The notes under the pieces were generated by a model, which worked only from the letters and a program-made list of their open reading frames with translations, searched no databases and was not told where the DNA came from. 64,000 nt of DNA, from assembly GCA_003116995.1 (NCBI GenBank), contig BDSL01000129.1, positions 1 to 64,000 on the forward strand, given 5' to 3'. This stretch comes from Yamagishiella unicocca (Eukaryota > Chlorophyta > Chlorophyceae > Chlamydomonadales > Volvocaceae). Shown piece by piece: positions 53,761 through 62,436 of this stretch. The number at the start of each line of letters is the position of its first letter. The stretch's first letter is position 1. Made by a program: the position numbers and the translations under genes.

Positions 53761-54605
53761 ACCCCCAGTCTGACGGCCAAACTGAACGCATGAACCGGAC
53801 GTTGGGCGATATGTTGCGTAACTTCGCCGGGCTCAATCCGACTGCGTGGGATACGTACCTTAGTGCGGCAGAGTTTGCCATGAATAACGCTGTGAACCGG
53901 TCGACGGGACAGTCGCCCTTTTTCCTAAATTACGGCTATCATCCTGCGGTGCCTGTGTGGCGCGAGATTGATGTCCCGGTTCCGGCAGCCAAGGTGTTCG
54001 TGCGGTCCTTCGCCGAACGGCTCTCAGACGCGAAGCGTTGTTTGGAAGCTGCGCAGCAACGTACTGCAGAGTACTACAACCGCGACAAGAAGGACGTACG
54101 CTTTGTGCCAGGTCAGTTGGTGTTGCTCAGCACTAAGAACCTGCGTCCCCTGGCGGTTGGTCCCCGAAAGTTGTTGCCGAGGTGGGTGGGTCCGTACCCT
54201 GTGAAACGCATGGTGGGTTCCGTTGCGGCGGAGTTGCAGTTGCCCGCGGATATGCGCATTCACCCTACCTTTCATGTGTCATTGCTGCGGCCGTACCGTG
54301 CGGAAGCCGGTGCCGGGCCCTCTGACGCTGACACACCCGCTGTTGAGTCCACTCCTGTTGCTTGGCTCAGTAACCAGTCGTTCTTTACTGTGGAGCGCAT
54401 TTTGGATTATCGCGTTCGACGGCTTGGTTCTGGGCGACGCAAGCGCAACGTGCACGAGTACCTGGTCAAGTGGGCTGGCTACCCGTCGGAGGACAACAGT
54501 TGGGAACCGGCAGGGAACTTTACTCCGGACATGGCAGCAGAGCTTGAGACCGCCCGGACGCGGGCTAAGGACTCGGCGAGGACGCTGCGTCCAGAGGGGG
54601 GATAG
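53755..54605 (+). pseudogene. chromovirus integrase end and chromodomain (plus copy)
   Basis: Enters the integrase at [17 protein letters not shown] and runs in frame to the stop at 54605. It encodes the end of the catalytic core, the GPY block and the chromodomain ([17 protein letters not shown]), the same as the C-terminal 284 or so residues of the complete minus-strand pol. It has no start of its own. With gag and protease at the left it forms the outer, internally replaced plus-strand element. Confidence 0.88.
54590..54604 (+). other. polypurine tract
   Basis: CCAGAGGGGGGATAG directly before the 3' LTR, the expected primer site for plus-strand synthesis. The same run precedes the inverted LTR at 49539-49551. 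Confidence 0.7.
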
Positions 54606-54606
54606 T

Positions 54607-54922
54607 TGTTGTATCACGCCTGTGTGGCGCGGTGCAGAGTTACGCCTGTGTGGCGTGACGGTCACTCCTGTGTGGAGTGCAACGGATGCTTCGGCAACCG
54701 GGCGCACTGACTGTGTGTCAGTGTGGTGGCTTCGGCTACTGGTAGTGGACCTGTGTGGTCCCACTGATGTTTCATCGGTTGGAGGTTCTGGCTATGTCGA
54801 GGCCTGGAGGACGTCGAACTGTGTGTACGACGTCGAGCGCTCGCTGTGTCAAGACGGCTCGCTCTTTCTCTAACCGGTAGTTCTCACTACCACCAAATCT
54901 GGACTTTGGCTGGTATACATCA
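54607..54922 (+). repeat. 3' LTR of the chromovirus (316 bp)
   Basis: TGTTGTATCACG to TATACATCA, with the extra 26-bp segment. It is followed by the GGCGG duplication and then by Penelope-like nuclease sequence. Confidence 0.92.
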
Positions 54923-54927
54923 GGCGG
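54923..54927. repeat. target site duplication GGCGG (right)
   Basis: Partner of 46111-46115. Confidence 0.85.
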
Positions 54928-56639
54928 CAGATGAGTTGCAGGGTGGAGGAGGATTTGTCGGTGACGGTGACGATTAACGCGTTGGTGCAGGACCGGAAGA
55001 CGGCGAGGGTATGGTCCGCGAGGATGGGCCAGGTGAAGGTGGAGGGGGCGTCGGGCGGTGGTAGGACGGCGGTGATGTCGTCAACGAGGGTGCCCGCCCA
55101 GGCGGCGAGGGCGCCCCGCGGGTAGCCGTAGCGTTGTTCGTAATGGTGCGTAAAGGTGAGGGCACAGGCGTGCAGTTCGGCGAGCATCTCGGTGCGGGGC
55201 GGCGCGGGGCGGTGCGGGCGGTAGCGGGCGCCTTGGTTCCAGAGGGTGGTGAGGCCCGCGCGCTGGGCGTCGGGGAATATCGGGTAGGGGCAGGTGGTGA
55301 GGACGTGGTTGATGCCAGGGGGCTGAAGGCTCGGGTACAGGTGGCAGCGGCAGGGCGTCGCCAGGAGGTCCACGTATTGCTCGCTGGTAAGGGTCTGGGC
55401 GAAGCGGGGGTAGGAGCAGAGGAGTTGGTGGTTGGTGGGGCCCGCTTTCCAGTGGACCGGGGGCGGGAGGGTGTTGGTGGGGAGGAGGGCGTGGAGGGCG
55501 GGGCGGCGGAGGAGGAGGTGGAGGTCAGGGGGGGTGATGAACTGGCGGAGGGCGTGCGGGAGCCAGAGCTTGGCTTTGAGGTCCGGGGCGCCGGCGGGTG
55601 GGAGCTTGGCGTTGAGCACACGAGAGAGGGGGGTGACCAGCCAGGACTGGAAGACGGGGTCGAGGTCGAGGTGGGACGGGGGGCAGGCGGTGATGGCAGA
55701 GTAGAGGCGGTGCAGGGTGGGGAGGCTGAAGGGGCCGAAGTGCGCATCCACGGCGGCCTTGGTGTCGAGGCGGTGATCGGCGTGGAGGGCTTGCAGGTGG
55801 CGGAGGCGGCGGCGGATGTCGCGGGAGGCATACCAGCGGCGGTGGCCGAGGGGGTTGATGTAGGGGCGGTCACCGCAGATGAGGTTGGTGGGGTCGGCGA
55901 GGGAAGTGACTTCGAGGCTGACGTTGTGGCCGGTGCCATGGAGCGGGCCGATGGCGTTGAGACGCTCGGCCCAGACCATTTCGCGGTGAAGGGCGTAGGC
56001 GTGGAAGGCCGGGGTGTTGTTGACGGGGGCGTGACCGGGGCCGCCGGGGACGGAGATGCGTTCCAGGGGGAGGATAAGTAGGCGGGCAGCTCCCACAGTG
56101 CGGATGTGTTGGTAGAACGGGGGGCCCCCGTGGCCGGTGAGGAAGGTGTAGCCGGCTTGGTAGACATGTTGGCGAAGGCGGTCGGTGACGGATTTGGAGG
56201 TGTGGCCCACGTATACGGCGACAGGGGACTGGTGCGGGTTGCGGCGGCGGTCGCGCTTGCCGGCGCGGGTAGGCAGGGCAAAGGCGGCGTAAACCACGCC
56301 AACAGTGTCAGGCTGAGCCAGCAGCTGATCATGAGCAGGCTGGCCAATGAAGGCCAGCCGCTCGGCCAGGAGAGCGGTGACGGCCGCCGGATGTCGGAGC
56401 GGGTCGCCGCGAAGGACCCGGTGGATCCGCTGAGATTGTTTGTGCCAATGGATGCGGAAAGCGGAGGGTGACAACAGAAAACCTGTGTAGCGCAGCCTAA
56501 GGCCCAGCCCCAGACGGCGGGACAAAAAGGAGAGTCGGCCAGAGGCAGGGTGGAGAACACTTAACAACCTGGCCACAACCCATATAGACGTGCAAACCGT
56601 CGTGCCTACCAGCGAAAGGAAGCCAAACGGTAAGAGCAC
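54928..56639 (-). mobile_element. Penelope-like element, N-terminal GIY-YIG nuclease part
   Basis: A minus-strand frame open from about 56639 (the first codon is GTG, so the true start is unknown) to the LTR insertion. GIY-YIG landmarks are GVVYAAF (residues ~114-120), VYVGHTSKSVTDRLRQH (~142-158, with the catalytic Arg), a Glu in HREMVWAERL (~220) and Asn in GTGHNV (~239). Further on is a Cys/His cluster, TPCRCHLYP...HVLTTC (~428-450). The order is nuclease before reverse transcriptase, the reverse of canonical Penelope elements. It fits the 'Chlamys' group described from green algae, which has an N-terminal GIY-YIG domain. The frame continues at 46110 once the LTR element is removed. Confidence 0.82.
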
Positions 56640-56790
56640 TCCAAAGAAAGGAGGTTCGGGCGTCGAAGCAACGAGCCATGGTCGGGAGTGCCAGCTGCTC
56701 CAGCCATGGCCTCATGATTTTACCTGCCCCGAGCGCCACCTTCTTTGCTCAGTACTATCCTCAATAAGCTGCAGAACCTATCGACAATCT

Positions 56791-56833
56791 AAGGGTTTTT
56801 AGGGTTTTAGGGTTTTAGGGTTTTGGGGTTTTG
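56791..56833 (+). repeat. interstitial telomeric repeat, (TTTTAGGG)n
   Basis: About five units reading AAGGGTTTTTAGGG, then TTTTAGGG twice and TTTTGGGG. TTTTAGGG is the Chlamydomonas-type telomere repeat. The G-rich strand runs rightward, away from the 5' side of the Penelope-like element, whose coding frame begins about 150 bp to the left. Confidence 0.85.
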
Positions 56834-56839
56834 ACCTAC

Positions 56840-59320
56840 CTGTGTTCGCCGAAGCGAGGGAGGGCGGGTCGTGAGGGGGCGCCGGCTGCACTCGGGTGCG
56901 GTGTGGCGGGATGCGGCCCATGGCTGCATCGCGAGGGGACCTGACTGTCTGACGGACCCACCCTAGGTCCAAGGGAGCGAGTAAGGCCGCGCGCAGGATG
57001 GAGCGGAGGGACGGAGCGGAGGACAGAGGCAGGCGCATGGTGGTGGGCGGGCACGAACATCAACCACCATGCTCCGTTCGAAGGGTTAGGCGGTTGTTCC
57101 CACGGAGGCGGGCTCACACACGCACACCCGCGTTGTATACGCATGTACGGCAACACTCGTCCTTGGAGACTCGCTGAGCACGAGTCCAGGGCAGCATTTG
57201 TTGCTGTCCGACGTTTTGGGGGAAAGGACGAGCGCGTACAAACAACAGCGGCCTGTCGCTTATATGCAGTCGGCAAACAACGGGCTCCACAGCAATCCGA
57301 TAACCCAGGCAAACACGCGGCTAGATATGACTCGAGGAACCAGGACTTGGCGACTTGACTAAAGAGCCGTGATTGCGGAGCATCTCTGCTGCACGCACGA
57401 CCTTATTGGGCCGAGTCGTGAGAGAGAAGGGAGATCGGAAGGCCGATGTATGGCTAGTTGATACCCGTGCCCAGGTGGTTGCGGGCGTCCTCAGGGCGTC
57501 GGTTCTGAAAGGTGTCCGTTTCGCCAAATTAAGTGCACCGCTGCCTGCTGGCTACGTGCGAGTTAATAGTAGGTCGCCTGCTACACCACCTGGTCTGGAA
57601 CCTTTTATTAATATCACACAGATGGATAGCAGGAGAGCATCGAGATGATGGTACCGGTACCTTAAGTAACCCCTGGGTCCCTCGCAACGGCCGGGCTAGG
57701 GAGCGTACGGCGATGGGCTAACCAGCCCAGAACAGAACAGCCGCTTCTTGCAGTTTCCTAGGAACCCAACAGCTCAGCTACCCGAGCGACAAACCCTCCA
57801 CCACCCCTGCTCTTGCCGCGTGGAGCGCAGGTACCGTGCAAGCAGCATAGCAGGCGACTTGATCTGCCCCAACTCATGCAGCTCGGCCCGGCTTGTCCCG
57901 CGTGCCTGCGCATGCTGCAGCGCCCCCCGCTTGTAGGTGTATGTGCACGGCCTCCCCCTCGTACAATCTCCAGGTGCAAACACGGCCGCTGGTCCGGACA
58001 CGATGTGCTCAACAGCATGGCCCTGCAACCCCGCCGGTCCTCCCTCTGCAGCCGGATAAGGCACGACACCATGTTGCAGCTGCGCAGGCAATCACGGTCT
58101 TGGTGCCCGGCTCCGCGGCCAGCAAACTGCGCTCTGCTGAGTACATGCCGCCCGGGCCAGGGCAGCGGCAGCGGGAAGCGGCTGTACGGCCGCCGGGGCT
58201 TGCCCGGCTCCCGGAAATCCTGCAGTACCAACTTCGCCTACATCATGCCCTACCTCGGATCCGTGTATGCCACGTCAGTGTACACACCATGGGGCCAACA
58301 CCGGCTATGCTGATTGACGCAACGACCGCAATGGCGACTTGGTGCAGGTATGCCGCCAGCCGCCGCACCTAGGTTTCCACCATCGGCACCACTCCATGCT
58401 CCTTATACCCCTCACGGCTGGCCGCCTTAGTGCATCCCTTACGGTAGCCCTGAGGCACCGCTGACTCGCACGGATTCCCGCTGCTGCTCGTGCAGCCCAG
58501 CCGGCAGTAGGGCCCCTGCCCGAGATAGCCACTCGTACGACAGCAGATAGCGGAGGGCGACGTTTACTGTTAGCACGCTTGTCATCAAGGACGGGTCCAA
58601 TGCGGGCGGCTGCGTCGTACCGCCGAGGCCTTCCACGCAATCTGCTATCGATGCCCGCCAAGCCCCAGACACACACACGCGCGGGTTAAGCCATCATACC
58701 CATGATGCGGAGTACTGCAGTCCCGGTTTGGGCCGTTGCACCGACTGCAGCATTAGCTAGCTAGCTGCGTTCCAGGCACTTACAAGATCCATAGACAGCT
58801 ACAGGTGAAAACGGAGCCGGGGGTTTTGACTGCTCACGGCCTCGCCGCCGCTGACGAGGATGTGAAACCCACAGACATCGCCGCTGCGGAGGTGCCGCCG
58901 CCGCCTGGCGCTTTGGCTCCGCGGCTGCGGTCGCGGCTGTCCACCTGGGCCCAACAAATCCAAACCGCACCCAGCCGCCTCGCAGCCTGCCTCTCCATGT
59001 ACTACGAGACCATAAAACCTAGCTGCTCACAGCTGAGACTGATCACCCTGTGATGGTGGCCTGGTTGATGCTTGTCCGGTCTTATCAGGAGGTCGGCACC
59101 GCGGCTAACTGTCTGGCAAATAGTGCAATATTGTTGTCAGACAGCTAGGGACAACAAGCAGGTTAGAGAACGGCGGCAACACTCGCATCAGTAATCAGAG
59201 GCAAAGGATGCGACTTCTACCATCTTGAAAGTCTGCAATGTGCAGATGACGTCGAAAGACCCTAACAATGTGGCCTCTAAACGAAAAATAACATGTACTT
59301 CATGGCAGCGCTTGCAGTCC
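56840..59320. other. no gene recognised
   Basis: Several open frames of 60-170 codons on both strands overlap each other without a recognisable domain. One plus-strand frame at 58805-59053 (containing LRSRLSTWAQQIQTAPSRLA) lies upstream of the tyrosine recombinase and might be part of the same element, but nothing proves it. Confidence 0.4.
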
Positions 59321-59328
59321 TTGCGGTA

Positions 59329-59401
59329 CGCCCAATGTGGGGCTCGAACCCACGACCACAAGGTTAAGAGCCTTGCGCTCTACCGACTGAGCTAACCGGG
59401 C
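59329..59401 (-). tRNA. tRNA-Lys (anticodon CUU)
   Basis: The minus strand folds as a full cloverleaf. The acceptor stem is GCCCGGT with ATTGGGC (two G-U pairs) and discriminator G. The D arm is in TAGCTCAGTCGGTAGAGC, which is also the A box. The anticodon stem is CAAGG/CCTTG with loop CTCTTAA, giving anticodon CUU (codon AAG). The T arm is CGTGGGTTCGAGCCCCACA, containing the B box. The length is 73 bases without CCA and there is no intron. A run of Ts for polymerase III termination lies about 40 bases downstream (59284-59288). The tyrosine-recombinase frame begins 15 bases upstream of the tRNA 5' end, on the other strand. Confidence 0.95.
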
Positions 59402-59415
59402 AACGTCTGAGCTGA

Positions 59416-60204
59416 GCGTCAATCTTCCGAAATCTGGGAGGTCAGAAGCCGCACAGCGAGGTCCGCACCCTGTGCAGCAACCGACGCCCACGTGGTGTTG
59501 CAACACCAGAGGAGATGCAGAAACTAGTAGAAGTCCACCTACACGACGACACGCCGCTAGAAACCCGCATGATCGTTACGTGCGCCATCATAGCGTTCGC
59601 CGGCCTACTACGCTACGATGACCTCGCACACATCCTAGTGCACGAGGAGCTACTACGGTTTTACAACGACCGGGTCGAGATCTACCTTTACCGCAGTAAA
59701 ACCGATCAGTACTGCGGAGGCGCAGTAGTCACCATTGGTCGGGTCGGCGGACCATGCTGCCCCGTGCAGCTACTCTCCACGCTGCTCACCATTGGCGAGT
59801 ACAAAAGGCTCCCCAGCCTTCGCCCACGCCGAGGTGGGAACGGCGCATTGGAAGATGCCGAAGACGTCGGGCCACTACTGCGGGCCATCAACCCCCGCAC
59901 AGGCCGTTTCGCGCAGCTCACAGCAGCCCTGCCAGCCGTAATCCCGCCACTCTCTTACGACGATTTTCGGGCCGCACTCAAGCGCCTGTGCAGCGTAGCT
60001 GGGATCCGCACCACCCTATGCCCGCACGATCTGCGCCGCGGAGGTGCGACAACCGCTGTCGCAAATGGCGCCGACCGCACCGTAGTGCAGAAACTCGGTC
60101 GCTGGAAGAGCAACCAAGTGTTCGAGTTCACCTACGTGCGCGAGAGCGCTGAGAACCAGGTTGAGGTCACGGGCAGGCTCGGCCTCCGCCTCGGCCCTGC
60201 CTGA
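59416..60204 (+). CDS. tyrosine recombinase (Crypton/DIRS-like integrase)
   Basis: Open from just after a TGA at 59413; the first ATG is at 59515. The region before that ATG is probably coding too, because GVATPEEMQKLVEVH reads through it. Catalytic residues of the tyrosine-recombinase fold are visible: Arg in FAGLLRYDDL, Lys in RSKTDQ, H-x-x-R in PHDLRRGGATTA, LGRWKS in place of the usual second His/Trp block, and the nucleophile Tyr in FEFTYV. The N-terminal arm-binding domain is missing or lies in an unseen upstream exon. No reverse transcriptase is near, so a Crypton-like DNA element or a remnant of a DIRS-type element are both possible. It directly abuts the tRNA-Lys gene. Confidence 0.75.
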   Translation, partial: ASIFRNLGGQKPHSEVRTLCSNRRPRGVATPEEMQKLVEVHLHDDTPLETRMIVTCAIIAFAGLLRYDDLAHILVHEELLRFYNDRVEIYLYRSKTDQYCGGAVVTIGRVGGPCCPVQLLSTLLTIGEYKRLPSLRPRRGGNGALEDAEDVGPLLRAINPRTGRFAQLTAALPAVIPPLSYDDFRAALKRLCSVAGIRTTLCPHDLRRGGATTAVANGADRTVVQKLGRWKSNQVFEFTYVRESAENQVEVTGRLGLRLGPA

Positions 60205-60339
60205 AGCGATATCTGTTGCTACTTTCAAGGTCCGGAGATGATGCAATTTGATGTTGTACTACCGGCCACTATAGGCAACATGAAAAATCTGTCGACTGAC
60301 AATTGTTTGCCCTTTCCGTTTGCAGCTGGTTGGGAGATG

Positions 60340-60460
60340 GGGATGCCGGGAACTGAGTGCCGGTCAGGGGATTACCGGGATCTGAGTGCCGGTTTTAGTG
60401 CTACTTGGGAGGTTTTTTGCCGCCGGGAGCTGAGTGCCGGCGTGCGGGACTGTTCAAACT
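60340..60460. repeat. short repeats around CTGAGTGCCGG
   Basis: Three copies of [GA]-CTGAGTGCCGG at about 35-60-bp spacing between the recombinase and the LINE. They may belong to either element's flank. Confidence 0.5.
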
Positions 60461-60567
60461 TGTAACGTACTGAGGACAAGAAACGCAGACTTCTCTGTAA
60501 GAGAAGGCTAGTTCTTGGACGAAGTACGGCACCCCAACCCAACAAATTTTAGCTCTCAAAAAATTTT

Positions 60568-60620
60568 AATCTCAACCGTTGAACTTATAAGAGACTCTCT
60601 CAACCGTTGAACTTATACCT
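60568..60620. repeat. direct repeat in the LINE 5' region
   Basis: TCTCAACCGTTGAACTTATA occurs twice, 27 bases apart, upstream of ORF1. It may be part of the LINE 5' UTR or a short flanking duplication. Confidence 0.55.
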
Positions 60621-60751
60621 TACGTTTTGACAACCAAACTCTTCGATGTTGGTGGTTCGGCATGTTTTGGCCCAGCTCGCCTGACTCGATGCGCTTCTCT
60701 GCATCTCGGTCTTTCCTATCGTTGCTCTCCTTCTATCCCTAGCTCTGGGCT

Positions 60752-62431
60752 ATGGCGGTGGCTCCGCGTGGGCCGCGAGTGGTCGCTCCGCGGCGCGTCG
60801 TTTCGCTGGCCGAGGCGCGGCCAGTGTTTGATGCGCATTCGGTGCTTCGCGCCCGCGGCTTCAACGCTGCCTATACCTTTCAGTTTGGTGCTGGCACCAG
60901 GGCGCCGCATGCGCTCGCGGCGGTCCGAGCCGCGGCGCCAATGCTGCGCGACTTCTTCCGGACCAAGCTGCCGGTTGGCCTGCAGTCCGCGGCCCACGTG
61001 GGGCTCGGACCGGTCATCCCAAGCAAGGTTGCGGAGGCAGGCGCACCGCTTGGCGTCGAGCTCCAGGTCTGGCTGTCCGCGTCGGCGCTGGCGGCGCTCG
61101 GGAGTCGTCTGCCCCCCTCCGCGGTCGCCCTGGCCAGTGTGCCAACCCAGCTGCTGGGACAGCCGGGTGACCCCCCATTGGTGGCTGGCTTGCGTTCAGT
61201 TGACGTCACCGCCACGGAGGCGGTGGTTGCGGGGCTTCCCCCCTCGGTAGCTGGCTGTGGAGACTTCGAGGCGGTGCTGGCATTCCTGCGGCTGGTGTAC
61301 GGCCCGCAGCTGGGCCCGCAGGTCCTGGAGGTGCTCGGCGTCACTGATGGCAGTGTCAGCCTGCTTGTGCAACGGCGGCACAGCCTGCCGCCGGTGCAGC
61401 CAGCCACGGTACCGCTGATGGATGGTCGTGTCTGGGATGGTCAGCTGTCCCTGGCCCACCGCCCGCGGTCCCTGCCGCCAGAGTATCCCGTCCTTCGCCC
61501 GCCGCTGCCCACCGCGCCGGCGTGGGCGCCCCCTGTGCCGGTGGGCGATCCGCCGCCACGGTCGCCACCGCCGCCGGCCGTGGGGGCGCCGGTGTCCATG
61601 CCGGAGACCGCTGGTGGGGTGCTTCCGACCCCGACCGCTGAGGCCCGGGGTGCGCCCTCGGTGCCTGCCGTCAGGGTGGGGGTTGCGCCCGTCGTGGCTG
61701 CTGCCAGGGTGCCGCCGCCGCCTGTGTTGGCCGCGGTGGCTGGCGCCCCTGGCGCCCCCAGCGCCGCCGTGGCCCCCGTGGTGTCGCAGGCTGGTGCGCG
61801 GGCTGCTCGGGCGGCGGGCGCGGCAGCTCGTGCCGCCACCCGCGCCGCGCCGGTGGCGGCGGCTGAGCGGGAGGTGGTGGTGCGCGCGCTGGTCGCGCGC
61901 ATCGTTGCTCGCGTGGCGGCTCCACCCCCTGGACTGAGCGGCGGTGCGGCTGCCGCGCTCGGGTCTGTGGCGCGCCTCCTGGGGCGGGCTACGTCGCCTC
62001 GCGGGGGTCCCTGTGGCCCCGCCGCCCGCAGCTCGGGCCGTACCCCGTCTGCCCCGCGGGGCTCCCGCAGCCCCGCGGCGCGTCGTCCCGGTGGTGGCTC
62101 GCCGCCCCAGCGCGGCGTGTCGCCCCCCCGTGGGCGCCCGCCCGCCCCAGCCCTGGAGCGCCGCGCGCGCCGCGACCGGATGGAGGTGGACGTCAGTTCA
62201 GTGCTGGGCCGCCGTGGCCGCTCGGGCTCGCCGCTCTCGGTGCGGCGCAAGCCGGCCCTACCCTCGCCACTTCTGCTGTTGCCGCCGCCGCCCGTGGGCA
62301 GTGGCGACGGACCCTCTCCGCTGCTGCTGTTGCCGCCGCCGCCCGTGGGTGGTGGCGACGGACCCTCTCCGCTGCTGCTGTTGCCGCCGCCCCCCGTGGG
62401 CGGTGGCGGCGGACCGTCGCCCGCCCAGTAA
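60752..62431 (+). CDS. LINE ORF1
   Basis: A 559-codon frame from the ATG at 60752. The N-terminal ~230 residues look folded (FNAAYTFQFGAGTRAPH, FEAVLAFLRLVYGPQLGPQ). The rest is Pro/Ala/Arg-rich and basic, ending in three near-perfect 18-residue repeats (LLLLPPPPVGGGDGPSP). The assignment rests on its position, five bases before the ATG of an endonuclease ORF2. LINE ORF1 proteins bind the element RNA. No zinc knuckle or clear RRM is seen. Confidence 0.65.
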   Translation: MAVAPRGPRVVAPRRVVSLAEARPVFDAHSVLRARGFNAAYTFQFGAGTRAPHALAAVRAAAPMLRDFFRTKLPVGLQSAAHVGLGPVIPSKVAEAGAPLGVELQVWLSASALAALGSRLPPSAVALASVPTQLLGQPGDPPLVAGLRSVDVTATEAVVAGLPPSVAGCGDFEAVLAFLRLVYGPQLGPQVLEVLGVTDGSVSLLVQRRHSLPPVQPATVPLMDGRVWDGQLSLAHRPRSLPPEYPVLRPPLPTAPAWAPPVPVGDPPPRSPPPPAVGAPVSMPETAGGVLPTPTAEARGAPSVPAVRVGVAPVVAAARVPPPPVLAAVAGAPGAPSAAVAPVVSQAGARAARAAGAAARAATRAAPVAAAEREVVVRALVARIVARVAAPPPGLSGGAAAALGSVARLLGRATSPRGGPCGPAARSSGRTPSAPRGSRSPAARRPGGGSPPQRGVSPPRGRPPAPALERRARRDRMEVDVSSVLGRRGRSGSPLSVRRKPALPSPLLLLPPPPVGSGDGPSPLLLLPPPPVGGGDGPSPLLLLPPPPVGGGGGPSPAQ

Positions 62432-62436
62432 GGCCC

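Larger units (their letters stand above)
46116..54922 (+). mobile_element. rearranged Ty3/gypsy chromovirus inserted in the Penelope-like element
   Basis: An 8.8-kb insertion flanked by a 5-bp duplication and by LTRs starting TGTTGTATCACG and ending TATACATCA. The order is 5' LTR, PBS, gag and start of pol on plus (46116-49130), an inverted LTR with complete pol and the end of gag on minus (49223-53710), then integrase C-terminus, chromodomain, polypurine tract and 3' LTR on plus (53755-54922). Two mosaic junctions separate the blocks. The GPY-type integrase end and chromodomain place it among chromoviruses. The outer target duplication suggests that the composite integrated as one unit. Confidence 0.85.

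Noticed and set aside
54974..56560. A 528-codon Pro/Ser-rich minus-strand ORF and a 315-codon Glu/Gly-rich plus-strand ORF over the nuclease region
   Set aside because: Both are shadows of the GIY-YIG frame, which alone shows family motifs.
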